From Treponema sp. (GTDB lineage Bacteria; Spirochaetota; Spirochaetia; Treponematales; Treponemataceae): a stretch of 64,000 nt of DNA. Positions 8,498 to 16,984 of this stretch are shown one piece after another. The DNA lies in the NCBI GenBank assembly GCA_017550685.1, contig JAFZOJ010000034.1, positions 62,001-126,000 on the forward strand, in the 5' to 3' direction. The position numbers and the translations under genes were made by a program. The notes under the pieces are model-generated. The model was not told the DNA's origin and made no database searches. It saw nothing but the letters and a program-made list of their open reading frames with translations. Every line of letters begins with the position of its first letter. Position 1 is the stretch's first letter.

Positions 8498-9703
8498 ATG
8501 AATTATGCGTTTGATTGTCATATGCACATATTACCTTTAGGGCATGTATGTCTTACAGCTTATCTTGAATATGCAAAAAATAATCCAATTAGCGAAGCTT
8601 ATGCTCAGGTTTCGGCACATGATTATATTATTGCAGGAATTCTTCGTCGTCAGGGAGAGGCACGCAATCTGGTTGCCGTTATGGAACAGCCTGTCGACAA
8701 GCATATAGAACTTTATGAAGATGACCTTCGAGGAAAATTTCTTAGCGAAGAAGAAACAACACCTCCTGTCATTTCTGATAGCGGTGTAAAGATTCAAGGT
8801 GGTGGAAAGGATCTTTCGTACGATAAAATTATGATTTGTCCTTTGCTGATGGATTTTTCAAGTGTGCGTCCGTTAGACCTTTATTATCCTGAGCCTCCTG
8901 TTCATGATATTAGAAAACAGGCTCGAGAAGTTCTTGAAGGAATAGAACTATATCATACAAATCATCCTAAAGGAAAGATTGATGCATTTCCTTTCCTAGG
9001 CATAAATCCGTTGAATCATAGTCTGGAATACACAGAAGAACTTTTAAATGAATGTTTCCACAAAACAAAACTTTTTTCAAAGAAGGCTTCTTTTGCAGGC
9101 ATAAAAGTTTATCCACCTATGGGCTTTGATCCTGATCCTGCAGATCCTGTTATGAAAGAAAAGGTTGAACTTCTCTATACCTTCTGTGAGCAGCATTCTC
9201 TTCCAATTGTAACTCACTGTGATGATCAGGGCTTTAGACTCATTCCTCTAGAAGAATCTTTTACTTACACAAGTCCGGAACGATGGAAGGGTGTACTTGA
9301 ACGACATCCTGATCTGTGGATCGACTTTGCTCATTTTGGCGAAGAGTATTATCATTTACGAAAAGGAATTGCAACTTTTGGCTCTCAGTATCATCAGGAG
9401 TTTCCATGGCGTAAGACAATTCTTTCTTTGATGAAAACTTATCCTCATGTTTATGCAGATCTTTCTTTTGACGGAGTTAATCCTGATTCATGGGACGAAC
9501 TGAATCTTATGCTTGAATCACTTCCTTCTTCTGAACGGGAGCTTTACCAAGACCGCCTTCTTTATGGAACCGACTGGCCTCTTTCCCTTTCAAAGATTAC
9601 AAGTGCACTTCACTATTGGCGAGGCTTCTGCGACAGCCATATAGATCCAGACCTTTGCAATAAAATGCTAAATGTAAACCCCGAAAGATTTCTCTTTCAT
9701 TGA
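8498..9703 (+). CDS. Amidohydrolase-superfamily protein (TIM-barrel metal hydrolase)
   Basis: A 401-residue amidohydrolase-like protein. It begins with FDCHMHILP (the HxH metal pair on strand 1), has VTHCDD and IDFAHFGEE in the middle (later metal/catalytic His) and LLYGTDWPLS near the end (the strand-8 Asp). This order fits the Amidohydro_2-type branch, which includes decarboxylases and lactone hydrolases; the substrate is unknown. An in-frame ATG at 8447 would add 17 unconvincing residues and would lie upstream of the promoter, so I use the ATG at 8498. Confidence 0.8.
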   Translation: MNYAFDCHMHILPLGHVCLTAYLEYAKNNPISEAYAQVSAHDYIIAGILRRQGEARNLVAVMEQPVDKHIELYEDDLRGKFLSEEETTPPVISDSGVKIQGGGKDLSYDKIMICPLLMDFSSVRPLDLYYPEPPVHDIRKQAREVLEGIELYHTNHPKGKIDAFPFLGINPLNHSLEYTEELLNECFHKTKLFSKKASFAGIKVYPPMGFDPDPADPVMKEKVELLYTFCEQHSLPIVTHCDDQGFRLIPLEESFTYTSPERWKGVLERHPDLWIDFAHFGEEYYHLRKGIATFGSQYHQEFPWRKTILSLMKTYPHVYADLSFDGVNPDSWDELNLMLESLPSSERELYQDRLLYGTDWPLSLSKITSALHYWRGFCDSHIDPDLCNKMLNVNPERFLFH

Positions 9704-9726
9704 TTGTAAGTGGTCCTGACTGTATG

Positions 9727-9751
9727 TGGTCCCTGAGCCTGTCGAAGGGCC
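9727..9751. repeat. Palindromic repeat (family B)
   Basis: A unit with core CCCTGAGCCTGTCGAAGGG, a hairpin with CCCT/AGGG-type arms. It is related to copies at 25787, 28701, 35887, 47792 and 49692. It lies 24 bases after the amidohydrolase stop. Confidence 0.8.
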
Positions 9752-9757
9752 TCCCGA

Positions 9758-9829
9758 TATTTAATAAAAAAAGACTGGCATTCTGAAGAAGAAGTAGAAA
9801 AGCATTTTGAGGAAAAGTTTAATAAGTGA
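9758..9829 (+). pseudogene. Possible remnant of a gene's 3' end
   Basis: Read from 9758, a short open segment encodes YLIKKDWHSEEEVEKHFEEK followed by FNK and a TGA stop at 9827-9829. The charged, helical composition looks like a genuine protein C-terminus, but no start or upstream coding sequence remains; a family-B palindrome lies immediately before it. It may be a decayed gene or chance. Confidence 0.3.
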
Positions 9830-9832
9830 ATG

Positions 9833-9919
9833 AGGGGAGGACGACCTCCCCTAGCTCCAAAGTCCTCGCTCACTTCGTTCGTTCCGGTCTTTTCCGCAAC
9901 CCCTCCGCCTAGGGGTTGC
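9833..9919. repeat. Structured intergenic element with two strong hairpins
   Basis: Two perfect inverted repeats: AGGGGAGG/CCTCCCCT with loop ACGA (9833-9852), and GCAACCCCT/AGGGGTTGC with a 6-base loop (9896-9919). A C-rich continuation (ACCCCTAAAACCC) follows. The GC-rich, structured sequence differs from its AT-rich surroundings. No coding function is seen; it could be a repeat element or a structured transcript end. Confidence 0.6.
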
Positions 9920-9955
9920 ACCCCTAAAACCCAGCTTTATTGAGAAAAATTTTGA

Positions 9956-10324
9956 TTAGGGAATTTTCAAATAAGAGTATTCTTTTCCTGTTGATACAAT
10001 CTTAGTTGTCAGATTATTTTCTGTTATCGTTATATTGAGAACTTCTTTATGTTCTGCTAAAGTTGTATTATAAGTAGAAATCCAAACATTGTCAGAAGTT
10101 TTGTATTCTTCAAATATCAAGACTACAATATTCTTTTTTTGTGTATATGTTCCTCTGAAAGCTTGTATCTGATTAGGGTGTTTATATTCGATAACAAAAA
10201 TATCATTCAAATCAAATACAAGTTTTCTGTCTTCATTTTCCCATTGTCCGTATATTTCTATTTTTTTATTACAAGAAATAAATAAAACACAAACAAAGAA
10301 AAGAAGAAATTTCTTATAACGCAT
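9956..10324 (-). CDS. Small lipoprotein, lipocalin-like beta protein
   Basis: A 122-residue protein with a signal peptide and lipobox-like FISC near residue 18. The mature part alternates short beta-strands (YGQWENEDRKLVFDL, FRGTYTQKKNIVVLIF), a pattern seen in small lipocalin-like lipoproteins that start with G-x-W. No function can be assigned. Its ATG overlaps the stop codon of the upstream PEGA-domain gene by one base (TAATG), so the two are translationally coupled and probably work together at the envelope. Confidence 0.6.
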   Translation of the reverse strand: MRYKKFLLFFVCVLFISCNKKIEIYGQWENEDRKLVFDLNDIFVIEYKHPNQIQAFRGTYTQKKNIVVLIFEEYKTSDNVWISTYNTTLAEHKEVLNITITENNLTTKIVSTGKEYSYLKIP

Positions 10325-10689
10325 TAGTTGTTCTCTGGTATCATTATGTATGTTTGATTAGATTTAGGCCCATAACAATAAAACAACGATGGCCACCAAA
10401 ATAAAAGACCACATACTAAGTTCACACCTTTTAATTCTTTATTTACAGTAGTGTGTAAATCCTTATAACCTTCTTTTTTTAATACAATATCTGGATCTTC
10501 CCAAACAGCATTACTAAGAACAATTTGTGTGGGACTTGTTCCAACTTTTTTTCCGTCAACATAAACTTCTACATCATCTACATCTGTATCAATGTAAACT
10601 CGAGTTGAGGAAACACAACTACCAAGGATTGAAACTAACATAATACTAAGAGTTATTATTGTTAGAAATTTTTTAATTCGTTCTTTCAT
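10324..10689 (-). CDS. PEGA-domain lipoprotein
   Basis: A 121-residue lipoprotein with a signal peptide ending in LGSC (lipobox) near residue 25. A PEGA-type beta domain follows over about residues 30-85: VEVYVDGKKVGTSPTQIVL and IVLKKEGYKDLHTTV are the two typical strands. A short hydrophobic Trp/Cys-rich stretch (VCGLLFWWPSLFYCYG) comes near the C-terminus. PEGA domains are found in envelope proteins and probably mediate binding. AGGAGG precedes the ATG. It is coupled to the following small lipoprotein gene. Confidence 0.75.
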   Translation of the reverse strand: MKERIKKFLTIITLSIMLVSILGSCVSSTRVYIDTDVDDVEVYVDGKKVGTSPTQIVLSNAVWEDPDIVLKKEGYKDLHTTVNKELKGVNLVCGLLFWWPSLFYCYGPKSNQTYIMIPENN

Positions 10690-10823
10690 AAAAACCTCCT
10701 TTGAAATAACGCTTACTAAAAATTATGATATTTCTAATAATACTTAATAAAATTAAGTTTATCACAAAAGTTGCTTACAGTCATTAACTTTTTGTTTCAA
10801 TTTTCCTCAATTACAATAAGCGT

Positions 10824-11126
10824 ATGAGTGTTAGTTTTTCTGATTTCATAATGAATTTGAAATATTATCGAGCCAAGAAAAATGTTTCACAGGCTCAACT
10901 TGCAGAAGAATGTGACTGTTCTAATGGAATGATAGGTGCTATCGAAGCTGGCAGGGCAAAACCTTCTTTTGATATGATTCTATCTATTGCAAATGCTCTT
11001 CAAATTCACCCTGCGGATTTGTTTTTGCGTGATACTTCTGTTTCAAGAAATGAACTTAAAAATCAAATACAAGAAAAACTTATAGATGATATTAAATCTG
11101 TATTAGAAAATAATTTGTTTGATTAA
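10824..11126 (+). CDS. XRE-family transcriptional regulator
   Basis: A 100-residue protein with a Cro/CI-type helix-turn-helix over about residues 8-65 (VSQAQLAEECDCSNGMIGAI then PSFDMILSIANAL). It has a short acidic C-terminal tail and no sensor domain. It lies beside a toxin-antitoxin pair in opposite orientation and converges on it. It could regulate the divergent PEGA lipoprotein genes across the 134-base intergenic space. A TACAAT box sits six bases before the ATG without a Shine-Dalgarno, suggesting a leaderless mRNA. Confidence 0.88.
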   Translation: MSVSFSDFIMNLKYYRAKKNVSQAQLAEECDCSNGMIGAIEAGRAKPSFDMILSIANALQIHPADLFLRDTSVSRNELKNQIQEKLIDDIKSVLENNLFD

Positions 11127-11133
11127 ATAATTG

Positions 11134-11448
11134 TTATTCTGCCAGCGCTGTTGGTATATCTCTTGTTCCATTAATGATTCTAATAACATATGCAGTGTCA
11201 TCAATAATTCTATAAAAAACAGAATATTTACCTTCTGAAAAATATCTTATTCCCTGACTTAAATATGGTTCTTCCTGATAAAAATGGTAGGAATCTGCCA
11301 TAAACGATAAATCATTTATAACTTTTGTGAGCTTTCGAATAAGGTTTGTGGCTGCTCTAATATTTCTGTATTCGTTTGCAATAAAATTGTAGAGGTAATC
11401 TAAATCTGCTTCGGCTTTTTTTGAATAGGATACTTTAAATTTGTTCAT
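11134..11448 (-). CDS. RelE/ParE-family toxin
   Basis: A 104-residue type II toxin of the ParE/RelE fold. The C-terminal strands are diagnostic: GIRYFSEGKYSVFYRIIDD then AYVIRIINGTRDI. The N-terminus, KVSYSKKAEADLDYLYNFI, is the usual first strand and helix. ParE-type members poison gyrase and RelE-type members cut mRNA; the target cannot be told here. Its start overlaps the antitoxin stop by four bases (ATGA), the standard coupled arrangement. Confidence 0.88.
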   Translation of the reverse strand: MNKFKVSYSKKAEADLDYLYNFIANEYRNIRAATNLIRKLTKVINDLSFMADSYHFYQEEPYLSQGIRYFSEGKYSVFYRIIDDTAYVIRIINGTRDIPTALAE

Positions 11449-11693
11449 ATTCCGTATTTTTCATGAAGCCGCTGGTTTACAACTTCGGCTGGAATAACAT
11501 TTCCTGAGTTTATATCTTCAAGACCTTCGTCTAATTTTTGATTTAATTCTTCAATTGTTGAAACAGTGATTTTTGGAGGGTTTGGCATGTTGTCTTGTAA
11601 TGATTCTTCTAAAACAGAAAGTAATGTCATTTTCTGTTCAAGACTAAGAGCCATAATGGTTTGAAGCAATTTTGAATAATCTTCCTGTGGCAT
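11445..11693 (-). CDS. Antitoxin of a type II toxin-antitoxin pair
   Basis: An 82-residue acidic protein immediately upstream of, and overlapping, the ParE/RelE-like toxin gene. The C-terminal half (LNQKLDEGLEDINSGNVIPA then VVNQRLHEKYGI) resembles the toxin-binding tail of addiction-module antitoxins that end in the H-x-K/R-Y-G-I motif. The N-terminal DNA-binding type is not clear. A strong Shine-Dalgarno (AAAGGAGG) and a TATAAT box lie upstream, where autorepression would act. Confidence 0.8.
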   Translation of the reverse strand: MPQEDYSKLLQTIMALSLEQKMTLLSVLEESLQDNMPNPPKITVSTIEELNQKLDEGLEDINSGNVIPAEVVNQRLHEKYGI

Positions 11694-11733
11694 AACATCC
11701 TCCTTTTGGGATATTATAGCATACCTTTTTAAA

Positions 11734-11763
11734 TAAAAAAAGCGGTTACTAATGTAACCGCTT
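11734..11763 (-). terminator. Rho-independent terminator
   Basis: A perfect hairpin with arms AAGCGGTTAC and GTAACCGCTT and a 4-base loop, followed on the minus strand by a run of seven T. It lies 27 bases beyond the stop of the restored lipoprotein frame at 11790, which supports that longer reading of the gene. Confidence 0.85.
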
Positions 11764-11789
11764 GAGTAAAAGAATGAAAACTATGACTA

Positions 11790-11920
11790 TTAATTTACTT
11801 TTTCATACCAGAATTTAAAATCATGATTCCATTTGTCGTAATACATTTTTGAAGTTTCTGAATTTCTTTTAAATTTAGTTGGTTCACCTATGTCAGGAAC
11901 AATTGCATTATTTTCGGAAA
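11790..11920 (-). pseudogene. Out-of-frame C-terminal tail of the upstream lipoprotein
   Basis: In the alternate minus-strand frame this stretch encodes an uninterrupted tail of about 42 residues, containing FSENNAIVPDIGEPTKFKRN and DKWNHDFKFWYEKVN, ending in TAA at 11790. It begins exactly where the lipoprotein frame turns unnatural and ends 27 bases before the terminator, so it is most likely the displaced true C-terminus. Confidence 0.65.
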
Positions 11921-12493
11921 AAGTAAGTATTCTTGATTTATGTTAGCAGCACCTTCATAAACATAAATTCTAACCCAATCATGATCATTCAGATAATAGC
12001 CGGTTGAAGAAGTTTTGGATGTATCAGGAAGCCAGTCTCGTTCATATTCCCAATCCGCACGAGTTTCCATTTTTTCAATTTCTTTATCTGTTACTTTTCT
12101 ATGCCAGATATATACATATTTTGTCGCTACAATATTACCTTCAGCATCCTTTGTAAATTCATAATAAGTATAGCCGGTTGAATTTGAAGTAAAGGCATTA
12201 ATTTCTGAATATTTCCAAGAACCTGCAGGAACGGTATATTTAAAAGTACCACTATTCTGATCTGTTATATCAATATCACAATCTGTCGATGGAAATAATT
12301 CAAAGTTAAAGTCTTTGTACGGATTAGTAGTAGTTGTCGGTAGAGTTCTCTTCTTACTGCTAGAAGAACTGCTGCTGTTGTTACTACCATTACTTCCATC
12401 ATCATCTGCTCCCGGGTTACCGGCTCCACCGCCACAGGCTGTAAACAATGCTGCTGTAATAAGCAGAATGCTTGCAAAAATAAGTTTTTTCAT
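11888..12493 (-). CDS. Lipoprotein, apparently frameshifted near its 3' end
   Basis: A 201-residue lipoprotein with a signal peptide and lipobox FTAC near residue 20, followed by a low-complexity Gly/Asn/Ser linker with about seven consecutive Ser. The folded part is rich in aromatic and charged residues (YYEFTKDAEGN, DWVRIYVYEG). I do not recognise the family. The last 12 or so residues of this frame look non-native: a fully coding continuation lies in the next frame to a stop at 11790. One extra base in the A5 run (plus strand) at 11918-11922 would join them into a 234-residue protein. AAGGAGG precedes the ATG. Confidence 0.6.
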   Translation of the reverse strand: MKKLIFASILLITAALFTACGGGAGNPGADDDGSNGSNNSSSSSSSKKRTLPTTTTNPYKDFNFELFPSTDCDIDITDQNSGTFKYTVPAGSWKYSEINAFTSNSTGYTYYEFTKDAEGNIVATKYVYIWHRKVTDKEIEKMETRADWEYERDWLPDTSKTSSTGYYLNDHDWVRIYVYEGAANINQEYLLFPKIMQLFLT

Positions 12494-12639
12494 AAAATCC
12501 TCCTTAGATTTTTTAACTTAATAAAATAATTATAACATACTTTTTGTAACTGACATAATATTTTTTCCTATTCTTGTAGATAAAATTGCAATATTTTTGG
12601 GGTGATGTAAGATATAATTATAAGAAAAGGAGACTTTTT

Positions 12640-14715
12640 ATGACATATTATGTAAACGCAAAGGCAAAAACAAACGGAAACGGAACTAAGGCGGCACCTT
12701 TTAAGACAATTAATCAGGCGGCTGCAATTGCAAAGGCTGGGGATGAAGTTATTGTTGCCCCGGGAACCTACAGGGAACAGGTTGTGCCTCGCTTTGGAGG
12801 AACCGACGAACAGCGGATTGTTTATAAATCAGAAAAGCCTCTTGGAGCAGTTATTTCGGGAGCCGAAGTTCTTAAAGGCTGGAAAAAATACAAGGGCGAT
12901 GTATGGACTGCCAAAGTTGATAACGGAGTTTTTGGCGCCTATAACCCATATACAACCTATGTCTGCGGAGACTGGTATTTTGCTGCAACTGTACGCCATA
13001 CAGGCTGTGTTGTTTTGAATGACAGAATGATGTACGAAACAACCTCTCTGGAAGAATGTCTTGCAGGCAAAGCTGACCCGTGCGCCTGGGACCAGAAGGA
13101 ATCTCAATTCAAATGGTACTGCGAACAGGAAGGAGACGCTCCGGAGCTTCAATATAATGATGACGGAACTGTATGCCCGTGCAAACCTGAATATGTGGTA
13201 AATGCACAAGCCAAAAAAATCAAACGCGGACGTTACACTGTTTTCTACTGCAACTTTAAGGGTCTGGACCCAAACAAACAGAACGTAGAAATTCTTGCAC
13301 GCCGCAACTGCTTTATGCCTGACGAAAACGGTCTCAACTATATCACAGTAAGCGGATTTAAAATCTGTAACGGTGCTACAACCTGGGCACCTCCTGCTGC
13401 CTACCAGGACGGACTTATTGGACCGCACTGGAGCAAGGGCTGGATTTTCGAAGACCTTGAAGTTTGCAACAGCCGATGCTGCGGTATTTCTTTGGGCAAG
13501 TACCGTGACCCTGAAAACGACATGTACTTTTACACAAAGCATCTTAAAAGCCCGACCCAGATGGAACGAGATGCAGTTTGCCGCGGACAGTATCATGGCT
13601 GGACCAAGGAAACTGTTGGTTCGCACACAATCCATCGCTGTCATGTTCATCATTGTGAACAGACCGGTATTGTCGGCCGCATGGGTGGAGTTTTCTCTAC
13701 AATCGAAGACTGCCACATTCATCACATATGTAATTCTCAGCAGCTGGGTGGTGCAGAAACTGCAGGTATTAAGCTCCATGCCGCAATTGACGTGCTTATC
13801 CGCCGCAATCATATTCACGACTGTATTATGGGTGTATGGCTGGACTGGGAAGCTCAGGGTGCACGCATTTCGCAGAACCTTATGTACAATAACCAGAGAC
13901 CTGAAGGACGCGAGCCTGCCAAGGGTGCAATGTTCTCTACAGACGTATTTATCGAAGTAGGCCACGGCCCAACCTTAATTGATAACAACCTTTTGCTTTC
14001 GAATGTTTCTATTACAATCCCGAGCGAAGGAATTGCAGTTGTTCATAATTTGATTCACGGTTCATTCAGTCTGATTAATTCGGGTGTAGACAGCATTGTA
14101 AACGGCCAGAGGGAGCCTCGTTATACACCGTACCATATCCGCCACCGCACAGAAGTTGCCGGCTTTATGACAATTCTCCACGGGGACGACAGAATCTACA
14201 ACAATATTTTTGTTCAGCAGTTTGGAATTAAGAACAAGGACAAAACAGCTGCGGATCCGGATTATGAGGTTGTTGGAACTGCACCGTTTGATATTTTCCC
14301 AACCTATGATGAATGGATTAAAAACTTTATGATGGACACAGAACCTGATATGGGCCCGCTGGCACAGTATCACTTTGGACATCTTCCGGTATGGCTTGGC
14401 GGAAACGTTTACCTCAACGGCGCAACAGTCTGCAAGCATGAAAAAGACAAGCTCGTTGTTCCGGGCAAGGGCAAGGCAAAGATAGGCTTGAAGGGTAGTG
14501 TACTCAAGAACAATCTTAAAGAACTGCTCGGCGACTACACCACCGGCATGATAACAACTTCCATTCTTGGAAATGCCTTTGAACCCGAACAACGCTTTGA
14601 GTCACGCGACGGAACCGCAATAACCTTTAACGAAGACTTCTTTGGAAATCATCGCGGCTCTGCAGTCATCCCCGGCCCGTTTGCGCAACTCCAAGACGAA
14701 GTTAAGGTTTTGTAA
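12640..14715 (+). CDS. Glycoside hydrolase family 120 beta-xylosidase
   Basis: A 691-residue right-handed beta-helix enzyme that matches the GH120 beta-xylosidase family (Thermoanaerobacterium XylC type) as I remember it. Shared blocks include the N-terminal YYVNAKAKTNGNGTKAAPFK segment, WAPP...GLIGPHWSKGWIFED, VGRMGGVFS, AGIKLHAAIDV and WLDWEAQGARIS. The family's nucleophile Asp corresponds to Asp402 (LDWEAQG) and the acid/base Glu to Glu439 (VFIEVGHGP). Between them this protein has about a dozen extra residues (PEGREPAKGAMF). There is no signal peptide, so it should release xylose from imported xylo-oligosaccharides in the cytoplasm. The start has AAAAGGAG seven bases upstream and TATAAT at 12613. 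Confidence 0.88.
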   Translation: MTYYVNAKAKTNGNGTKAAPFKTINQAAAIAKAGDEVIVAPGTYREQVVPRFGGTDEQRIVYKSEKPLGAVISGAEVLKGWKKYKGDVWTAKVDNGVFGAYNPYTTYVCGDWYFAATVRHTGCVVLNDRMMYETTSLEECLAGKADPCAWDQKESQFKWYCEQEGDAPELQYNDDGTVCPCKPEYVVNAQAKKIKRGRYTVFYCNFKGLDPNKQNVEILARRNCFMPDENGLNYITVSGFKICNGATTWAPPAAYQDGLIGPHWSKGWIFEDLEVCNSRCCGISLGKYRDPENDMYFYTKHLKSPTQMERDAVCRGQYHGWTKETVGSHTIHRCHVHHCEQTGIVGRMGGVFSTIEDCHIHHICNSQQLGGAETAGIKLHAAIDVLIRRNHIHDCIMGVWLDWEAQGARISQNLMYNNQRPEGREPAKGAMFSTDVFIEVGHGPTLIDNNLLLSNVSITIPSEGIAVVHNLIHGSFSLINSGVDSIVNGQREPRYTPYHIRHRTEVAGFMTILHGDDRIYNNIFVQQFGIKNKDKTAADPDYEVVGTAPFDIFPTYDEWIKNFMMDTEPDMGPLAQYHFGHLPVWLGGNVYLNGATVCKHEKDKLVVPGKGKAKIGLKGSVLKNNLKELLGDYTTGMITTSILGNAFEPEQRFESRDGTAITFNEDFFGNHRGSAVIPGPFAQLQDEVKVL

Positions 14716-14717
14716 AA

Positions 14718-14746
14718 AGATTGTCGGGTCAAGCCCGACAATGACA
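14718..14746. repeat. Single palindromic repeat (family A)
   Basis: One 29-base unit: a hairpin with ATTGTCGGG/CCCGACAAT arms around TCAAG. It lies between the convergent GH120 and htpG genes, three bases after the GH120 stop, where it could serve as a shared terminator. Confidence 0.8.
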
Positions 14747-14754
14747 CAATTTTG

Positions 14755-16731
14755 TCATTTGCTCAGTAAATTATTCAAATGCTCGACAAAGGCGGCGGGT
14801 TCTTTGAGCTCTACGCCTGCGATGAGTAAGGCCTGGCTCAACAAAACTTCGGAAACATCTGCGATGAGTGCTTCGTCGTTGCTGTCTTTGATTTTGGCAA
14901 GAATTGGGTGGTCGCCGTTTACTTCGAGGATTGGCTTGAGTTCGGGACCGTTCTGGCCCATGGCTTTCATCATCTGGATCATCTGGTAGCTTGGGTCGTT
15001 TTCGTCTACTACGATGCATGACGGGTTGTTGCCGCTCAGAGTCTTGCTGAGTTTAACTTCCTTAACCTTGTCGCCAAGTGCCTTCTTGATTTTGTCTGTT
15101 ACAGGCTTGAATTCTTCTTCCTTCTTTTTGGCTTCTTCTTTGTTGTCTACAAGATCTTCGTCGGCGCCGCTGCGGTTTACAGCCTTGAGCTCGTATTCGT
15201 TTTTGTATTTACCAAAGCCAGGGATAACGATATCGTCAATGTCGTCGTCCATAATCAAAACTTCAAAGCCTTTTTCGGTGTAAGCCTTAAGAAGTGGGTT
15301 TGCACGAAGGTTTTTCTCGTCGCTTCCGCTGATGTAGAAGATTGCCTTCTGATCCGGCTTCATTCTTTCAACATATGCGGCAAAATTTGTGTAGTTGTCC
15401 TCTCCAGTACCACTAGCGTCGGTGCTCTTAAAGCGTACAATTTCTGCAATTTCGTCGCGGTTTGCATAGTCTGAGTACAGACCTTCCTTCATCGGGCGGT
15501 TAAAGGCCTTAACAAACTTGGCCCATTTTTCAATTGCTTTCTTTTCTTCATCAGTACGCTTGTCTTCGGCTGTCTTTTTAGCATTGTCTGCAGCTTCTCC
15601 CATCTTCTTAAACTCGCCAAGCAATTTCTTTACAGAAGAAGTTCTGATGTTATCCAGAATACGGTTCTGCTGCAAAATCTCACGGCTTACGTTTAATGGC
15701 AGGTCTTCGCTGTCTATAATACCACGTACAAAGCGCAGGTAGCTAGGCAAGAGCTCGCGGTCATCATCTGTAATGAATACGCGTTTTACATAAAGCTTTA
15801 CGCCGCTCTTGTAATCTGCCTGGTACATATCAAAAGGAGCTGTCTGAGGAATGTAGAACAAGGTTGTATATTCCTGAGTTCCTTCTGCGTGTGTATGAAC
15901 ATAGTCCAGAGGATCCTGTCCGTCGTGACCGATTGTTTTATAAAATTCGTTGTAATCTTCCGGCTTGAGCTCGCTCTTTGGGCGCTTCCACAAAGCACTT
16001 GCGCTGTTTACCTGGTCAACTTTATTTTCGCTGCCGGTAACGTTACCCTTGTCATCATATTTTTTCTGCTCGTAGTGAAGATAAATAGGGAATGCAATGT
16101 GGTCGCTGTACTTTTTGATAAGCTCTTCGATCTTCCAGCGGCTTGCAAATTCCTTGCTGTCGTCGTTCAAATGCATTTCGATTGCAGAACCTGTAAGCTC
16201 AGCCTTGTCAAAGCCGTATTTTTTGGCTGTAGCGCTGTCTGCGGCAATTTCGTCAATGTCGTAAGAGTTTGTTCCGTCCGAGCTCCAGTGCCAGATTTTT
16301 CCGTCGCCTGCTGCCTTGCGTGTGTAAACATCAATCTTCTTTGCAGCCATGAATGCAGAATAAAATCCAACACCAAACTGACCGATGAGTGCAGAATCCT
16401 TGGCGGCCTCTGTTGTAAGGGCTTCCATAAATGCCTTGGTTCCGGAACGTGCAATTGTACCCAGGTTGTTGGTAAGGTCTTCTTCGTTCATACCAATACC
16501 AGAGTCCTGTACTGTAAGCACGCTGTCTTTTTCGTCAAAAGAAATATCAATGCGCGGCTCAAACTTAATGCTCTTGTAGGCATCATCCGAAACCGTCAGA
16601 TACTTAAGCTTATCCAGAGCATCCGACCCGTTGCTGACAATTTCCCTAAGGAAAATATCCTTATTTGAATAAAGTGAATGAATAATTAATTTAAGAAGTT
16701 GATTTACTTCTGTCTGAAATTCGTGTTTCAT
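14755..16731 (-). CDS. htpG: Molecular chaperone HtpG (Hsp90)
   Basis: A 658-residue bacterial Hsp90. The GHKL ATPase domain is intact: LREIVSNGSDALDKLKYL (motif I with the catalytic Glu and Asn), DSGIGM (ADP-binding Asp), GTIARSGTKAF and GQFGVGFYSAFM. The middle domain with YVKRVFI, and the dimerisation domain ending in LNNLLSK, follow. It is a cytoplasmic ATP-dependent chaperone, often heat-induced. The ATG at 16731 has AGAGGT upstream. A Glu/Lys-rich segment around residue 540 is slightly expanded, which is common in spirochaetes. Confidence 0.97.
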   Translation of the reverse strand: MKHEFQTEVNQLLKLIIHSLYSNKDIFLREIVSNGSDALDKLKYLTVSDDAYKSIKFEPRIDISFDEKDSVLTVQDSGIGMNEEDLTNNLGTIARSGTKAFMEALTTEAAKDSALIGQFGVGFYSAFMAAKKIDVYTRKAAGDGKIWHWSSDGTNSYDIDEIAADSATAKKYGFDKAELTGSAIEMHLNDDSKEFASRWKIEELIKKYSDHIAFPIYLHYEQKKYDDKGNVTGSENKVDQVNSASALWKRPKSELKPEDYNEFYKTIGHDGQDPLDYVHTHAEGTQEYTTLFYIPQTAPFDMYQADYKSGVKLYVKRVFITDDDRELLPSYLRFVRGIIDSEDLPLNVSREILQQNRILDNIRTSSVKKLLGEFKKMGEAADNAKKTAEDKRTDEEKKAIEKWAKFVKAFNRPMKEGLYSDYANRDEIAEIVRFKSTDASGTGEDNYTNFAAYVERMKPDQKAIFYISGSDEKNLRANPLLKAYTEKGFEVLIMDDDIDDIVIPGFGKYKNEYELKAVNRSGADEDLVDNKEEAKKKEEEFKPVTDKIKKALGDKVKEVKLSKTLSGNNPSCIVVDENDPSYQMIQMMKAMGQNGPELKPILEVNGDHPILAKIKDSNDEALIADVSEVLLSQALLIAGVELKEPAAFVEHLNNLLSK

Positions 16732-16763
16732 TTTTTTACCTCTGAAAAATTATCATGAATAAA

Positions 16764-16849
16764 AGATTATCGGGTCAAGCCCGATAATGACATGTTTGTC
16801 ATTTCTGATAATGACATGTTTGTCATTGCCGGGCTTGACCCGGCAATCT
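16764..16849. repeat. Paired palindromic repeats (family A) with an inner partial copy
   Basis: Two full units in inverted orientation, 16764-16792 (ATTATCGGG/CCCGATAAT arms) and 16821-16849 (TTGCCGGG/CCCGGCAA arms). Between them is a truncated third copy built from TGTCATTTCTGATAATGACA. It occupies the space between the divergent htpG and SGNH hydrolase genes. Confidence 0.85.
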
Positions 16850-16939
16850 TACTTTAAAAATAATAATTTTCGGGGCAAACGGCAAGTGTTTTTATAAATC
16901 ACGGGGCAAATAAAACTTGCGGCAGAAATATTATTTTCG

Positions 16940-16967
16940 TTGTAAAATGCTAACAACATGATATAAT
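16940..16967 (+). promoter_or_regulatory. Sigma-70-like promoter
   Basis: TTGTAA at 16940-16945 and TATAAT at 16962-16967, spacing 16 bases, upstream of the SGNH hydrolase start at 16985. An AGGAATT Shine-Dalgarno-like sequence lies between them and the ATG. Confidence 0.6.
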
Positions 16968-16984
16968 ATATATAGGAATTAAAA

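Noticed and set aside
9697..9921. Minus-strand open frame of 74 codons over the repeat region
   Set aside because: It consists of translated palindromes and GC-rich repeats with no ribosome-binding site or recognisable domain.
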